Origin: GCA-2698665 sp047611265 | GTDB lineage: Bacteria; Pseudomonadota; Gammaproteobacteria; GCA-002705445; GCA-002716945 | DNA: 64,000 bases | Direction of reading: 5' to 3' | Assembly (NCBI GenBank): GCA_047611265.1 | Contig: JBLFWM010000001.1 | Span: forward strand, 124,001-188,000 | Part shown: positions 61,974-64,000 of the stretch, in pieces | Layout: each line of letters starts with the position of its first letter | Numbering within the stretch: the stretch's first letter is position 1 | Translations under genes and position numbers: made by a program | Notes under the pieces: model-generated | The model's database searches: none | Told to the model about the DNA's origin: nothing | The model's input: only the letters and a program-made list of their open reading frames with translations

Positions 61974-62621
61974 ATGAAAGTAGATAATACCGATACAATA
62001 AATATGGTAGAAAATCATATCAGGTCTCTGAATGTTATTGATAATAATGTCTTGAATGTTCTTAAATTAATCCCTAGAAAATTATTTACTCCTAAAGCTT
62101 ATATAAATTTTTCACATGTAGATATAAATATCCCTATTGGTAATAATCAACATATGCTGATGCCATCTATTGAGGCAAAATTACTGCAAGCATTAAACAT
62201 ACAATTAAACGAAGATATTCTTGTGATAGGTTCTGGCACAGGGTATCTATCCTCATGTGCTTCATTGTTGGGAAATAAGGTTCACTCAATTGATATAGAT
62301 AATCATTTAGTGGAAGTGTCTAAAAAAAATTCAAATCAAAATTTTTTGAAAGGAAATATTCTATATGAATGTCTAGATTTAATGAGTAATCTTTCAATTA
62401 TTAGAAAATATAATATTATCATCCTTACGAGTAGTATTGATGATTTAAGCCTTATAACAGATCATATGTCCAATCAGTCTCGCGCGTTTATATTTTTTGG
62501 TAAGAAGACAGCCCCAGTAAAAACAGGGTTCCTAATTAAAAAATCAAAAACATCTGGTTTATCTCAGGAATATATAGCTGAGACCGATGTTAGTCACCTT
62601 ATTGTAGAAAAAAATGATTGA
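61974..62621 (+). CDS. protein-L-isoaspartate O-methyltransferase family protein
   Basis: This 215-residue PCMT-fold protein has the family layout: LKLIPRKLFTPKAY, the helix IGNNQHMLMPSIEAKLLQAL and motif I ILVIGSGTGYLSSCASLL. It lacks the complete catalytic loop of classical Pcm (QTISQP is replaced by QHMLMP), as in the tolC-adjacent paralogues. It may not repair isoaspartate. It overlaps the rhodanese gene by 8 nt. It is divergent from thiC. Confidence 0.8.
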   Translation: MKVDNTDTINMVENHIRSLNVIDNNVLNVLKLIPRKLFTPKAYINFSHVDINIPIGNNQHMLMPSIEAKLLQALNIQLNEDILVIGSGTGYLSSCASLLGNKVHSIDIDNHLVEVSKKNSNQNFLKGNILYECLDLMSNLSIIRKYNIIILTSSIDDLSLITDHMSNQSRAFIFFGKKTAPVKTGFLIKKSKTSGLSQEYIAETDVSHLIVEKND

Positions 62622-62937
62622 AAAAAATGTATTAGAAATTAGTAAGATATTAAATGATGCGAGTATTACTCCCACCATTCTTGATGTGAGGGAAAAATGG
62701 GAATATGATATATGTCATATAGAAAACTCAGTTCATATTCCGATGGGTCAAATTACTGAAAAGAAAGATGATTTAAATCATAATGATATGATTATAGTGG
62801 TTTGTCACCATGGAGTTAGAAGTAGAATGGTTGCTAAATATTTGGATGCCAATGGGTTTACCAATATAATTAATTTAAGAGGAGGCGTTGATGCTTGGTC
62901 AAATGAAGTTGACCCATCTATGACCAAATATGTTTAG
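62614..62937 (+). CDS. rhodanese-domain protein
   Basis: This 107-residue single rhodanese domain has ILDVREKWEYDICHIENSVHIPMG, the active-site Cys64 in VVCHHGVRSR, and the final NLRGGVDAWSNEVDP. A CHHGxR loop is typical of small sulfurtransferases. It sits between the pcm-like gene and tolC, an arrangement common in gammaproteobacteria, with overlaps of 8 nt on both sides. Confidence 0.88.
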   Translation: MIEKNVLEISKILNDASITPTILDVREKWEYDICHIENSVHIPMGQITEKKDDLNHNDMIIVVCHHGVRSRMVAKYLDANGFTNIINLRGGVDAWSNEVDPSMTKYV

Positions 62938-64000
62938 TTTTAGATTTTTCATAATAATGTTAGTAATTACATTGTCACCTATTGCATATTCAGCAGATAT
63001 CCTTGATATATATAATAGAGCTCTAAAATTTAATAATGATTTGAAAATTATTTCTAATAATAATGAAATTTCAAAAGAAAAGTATAATCAAACATCATCA
63101 TCTTTATTTCCTGAAATAGGGATCAGTGCAAGTACACAAGAAATTAATACTAATAAGTATGATGGTTCTGGAACAATAGGAGACTATGCAAGCGAAACTG
63201 CTACACTAAAAATAACTCAGCCTCTTTTACGTATTTATTTTTTTGATGAACTTAACAAAGCTGAAGCGAATATAAATAAATCTCAAATAGAGATATCAAA
63301 TTATAAAAGAAATTTGATTATCAAATCTGCAGAACTATATTTTTCATTAATTAATTCTAACAATAAATATAAGGCAGAATTAATAAAAAATGAAATTATG
63401 TCGTTGAAATATGATAATGCAGAAAAGCTATTCTCAAATGGATATATCACAGATATTGAGTTAAACAAACATGAGAATAATTTTAATATTGCAAGTATAG
63501 AACTAGATGTATCTTTGAATGAATTAGAGTTAGTTAGGCAAGATATCTATATCTTTACTGGTAGAGAAGCTCTGGATATACATGAGCTAGATACTATAAC
63601 TGATATACCATTTACAAATTATGAAACAAAGTTACTAATATCTAAAGCAATTACATCGTTTGATAGTATAAAGCTAGCTCTTCTAGATGTTGATATTTCT
63701 AAGCATGAAATGAAGTCTAATAGATCGCAACACTACCCTACTGTTGACTTAATAGCGACATATGACTATTCGGATACAAGTAGTGGATCAAGACTAGGAA
63801 GAACGACAAGAGAATCAAATACAATAGGATTAACAGTAAACTTTCCAATCTATCAGGGTGGATATCAAAGTTCAAAAGTAGAAGAGTCTCGGTATAAATA
63901 TGAAAATGCTAAAGTGAGTTTAGATCAACTAAGAAGATCTATTAAGAGAGATATAACTGATAAAGTAAATAATCATAATCTATTAAAGAAGCTTATAGTT
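62930..64000 (+). CDS. tolC: TolC-family outer membrane efflux protein (truncated by window end)
   Basis: The ATG at 62930 overlaps the rhodanese gene by 8 nt. It opens a frame that runs 357 codons to the window edge without a stop, so the gene is incomplete here, not a pseudogene. A signal peptide (FIIMLVITLSPIAYSA) is followed by the OEP layout: DILDIYNRALKFNNDLK, the SSSLFPEIGIS strand, KITQPL(L) with RIYFFDEL, and, in the second repeat, HYPTVDLIATYDYSD and VNFPIYQGG. TolC forms the trimeric exit duct for tripartite efflux pumps and type I secretion. Confidence 0.9.
   Translation, partial: MFSFRFFIIMLVITLSPIAYSADILDIYNRALKFNNDLKIISNNNEISKEKYNQTSSSLFPEIGISASTQEINTNKYDGSGTIGDYASETATLKITQPLLRIYFFDELNKAEANINKSQIEISNYKRNLIIKSAELYFSLINSNNKYKAELIKNEIMSLKYDNAEKLFSNGYITDIELNKHENNFNIASIELDVSLNELELVRQDIYIFTGREALDIHELDTITDIPFTNYETKLLISKAITSFDSIKLALLDVDISKHEMKSNRSQHYPTVDLIATYDYSDTSSGSRLGRTTRESNTIGLTVNFPIYQGGYQSSKVEESRYKYENAKVSLDQLRRSIKRDITDKVNNHNLLKKLIV

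Noticed and set aside
62930..64000. tolC as a pseudogene because no stop is seen
   Set aside because: The frame is open to the window edge; the gene is simply cut by the window.

Overview
The window is a dense, AT-rich chromosomal segment of a gammaproteobacterium with a streamlined genome, of the free-living marine type. The gammaproteobacterial placement rests on gene order. The blocks hemA | TPR lipoprotein - ispE - tRNA-Gln - prs - rplY - pth - ychF - tRNA-Met, rpsP-rimM-trmD-rplS, hda | purM-purN, bamC-dapA and thiC ... tolC all follow gammaproteobacterial arrangements as I remember them from Pseudomonas-like genomes. The lineage cannot be fixed by eye; SAR86-like or SUP05/Thioglobus-like clades are reasonable guesses. 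No insertion sequence, prophage, CRISPR array or rRNA gene was seen, and no stretch over 300 bases lacks a gene.

Layout. 0-8.2 kb: hldD, purEK, then a ten-gene minus-strand run from rpsP through rimM, trmD, rplS, folK, a deoxynucleoside kinase and panBCD to a cupin. 8.4-18.3 kb: a CcsA-like protein, corB, xseB, dxs, queD, folE2, then bamC, dapA and perM on the minus strand, and an editing-domain-less proS. 18.3-28.4 kb: a SoxXA-binding-like protein, wrbA, hda, purMN, argG, a partial molybdopterin cluster (moaA, moaD, moaE, moeB), an EamA exporter and a MOSC protein. 28.4-36.9 kb: a zf-CHCC protein, hisI, then an unusual set: a RibD-C reductase, an UPF0104 membrane protein, a methyltransferase, a GT4 glycosyltransferase, a divergent 6-pyruvoyl-tetrahydropterin-synthase-like protein, an MDR dehydrogenase, a CDP-alcohol phosphatidyltransferase and a YceI protein; then an O-methyltransferase and trhO. 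36.9-47.5 kb: ccmDEFGHI, tRNA-Met, ychF, pth, rplY, prs, tRNA-Gln, ispE and a TPR lipoprotein. 47.5-58.7 kb: a nearly gapless 13-gene run from hemA through prfA, prmC, gatCAB and mreBCD to dinB. 58.8-64 kb: metY, thiC, a pcm-like methyltransferase, a rhodanese and the start of a tolC-family gene that leaves the window.

Most of the content is biosynthetic and informational: purines, pantothenate, folate/queuosine precursors, isoprenoids, molybdopterin, cytochrome c maturation, translation and cell shape. The best candidate for an undescribed system is the 29.2-35.5 kb set, which joins pterin-type chemistry to glycosyl transfer, methylation, phospho-alcohol transfer and membrane proteins. I recognise this combination as a recurring neighbourhood in marine bacteria but know of no assigned product. 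My inference is a membrane-linked, glycosylated pterin-like metabolite.

Compaction is extreme: all nine convergent gene pairs meet within 8 nt or overlap. Four real genes or gene ends are easy to miss with simple ORF calling: a 59-residue zf-CHCC gene, the 41-residue ccmD, the 5' end of queD (apparently starting at ATT) and the truncated tolC.
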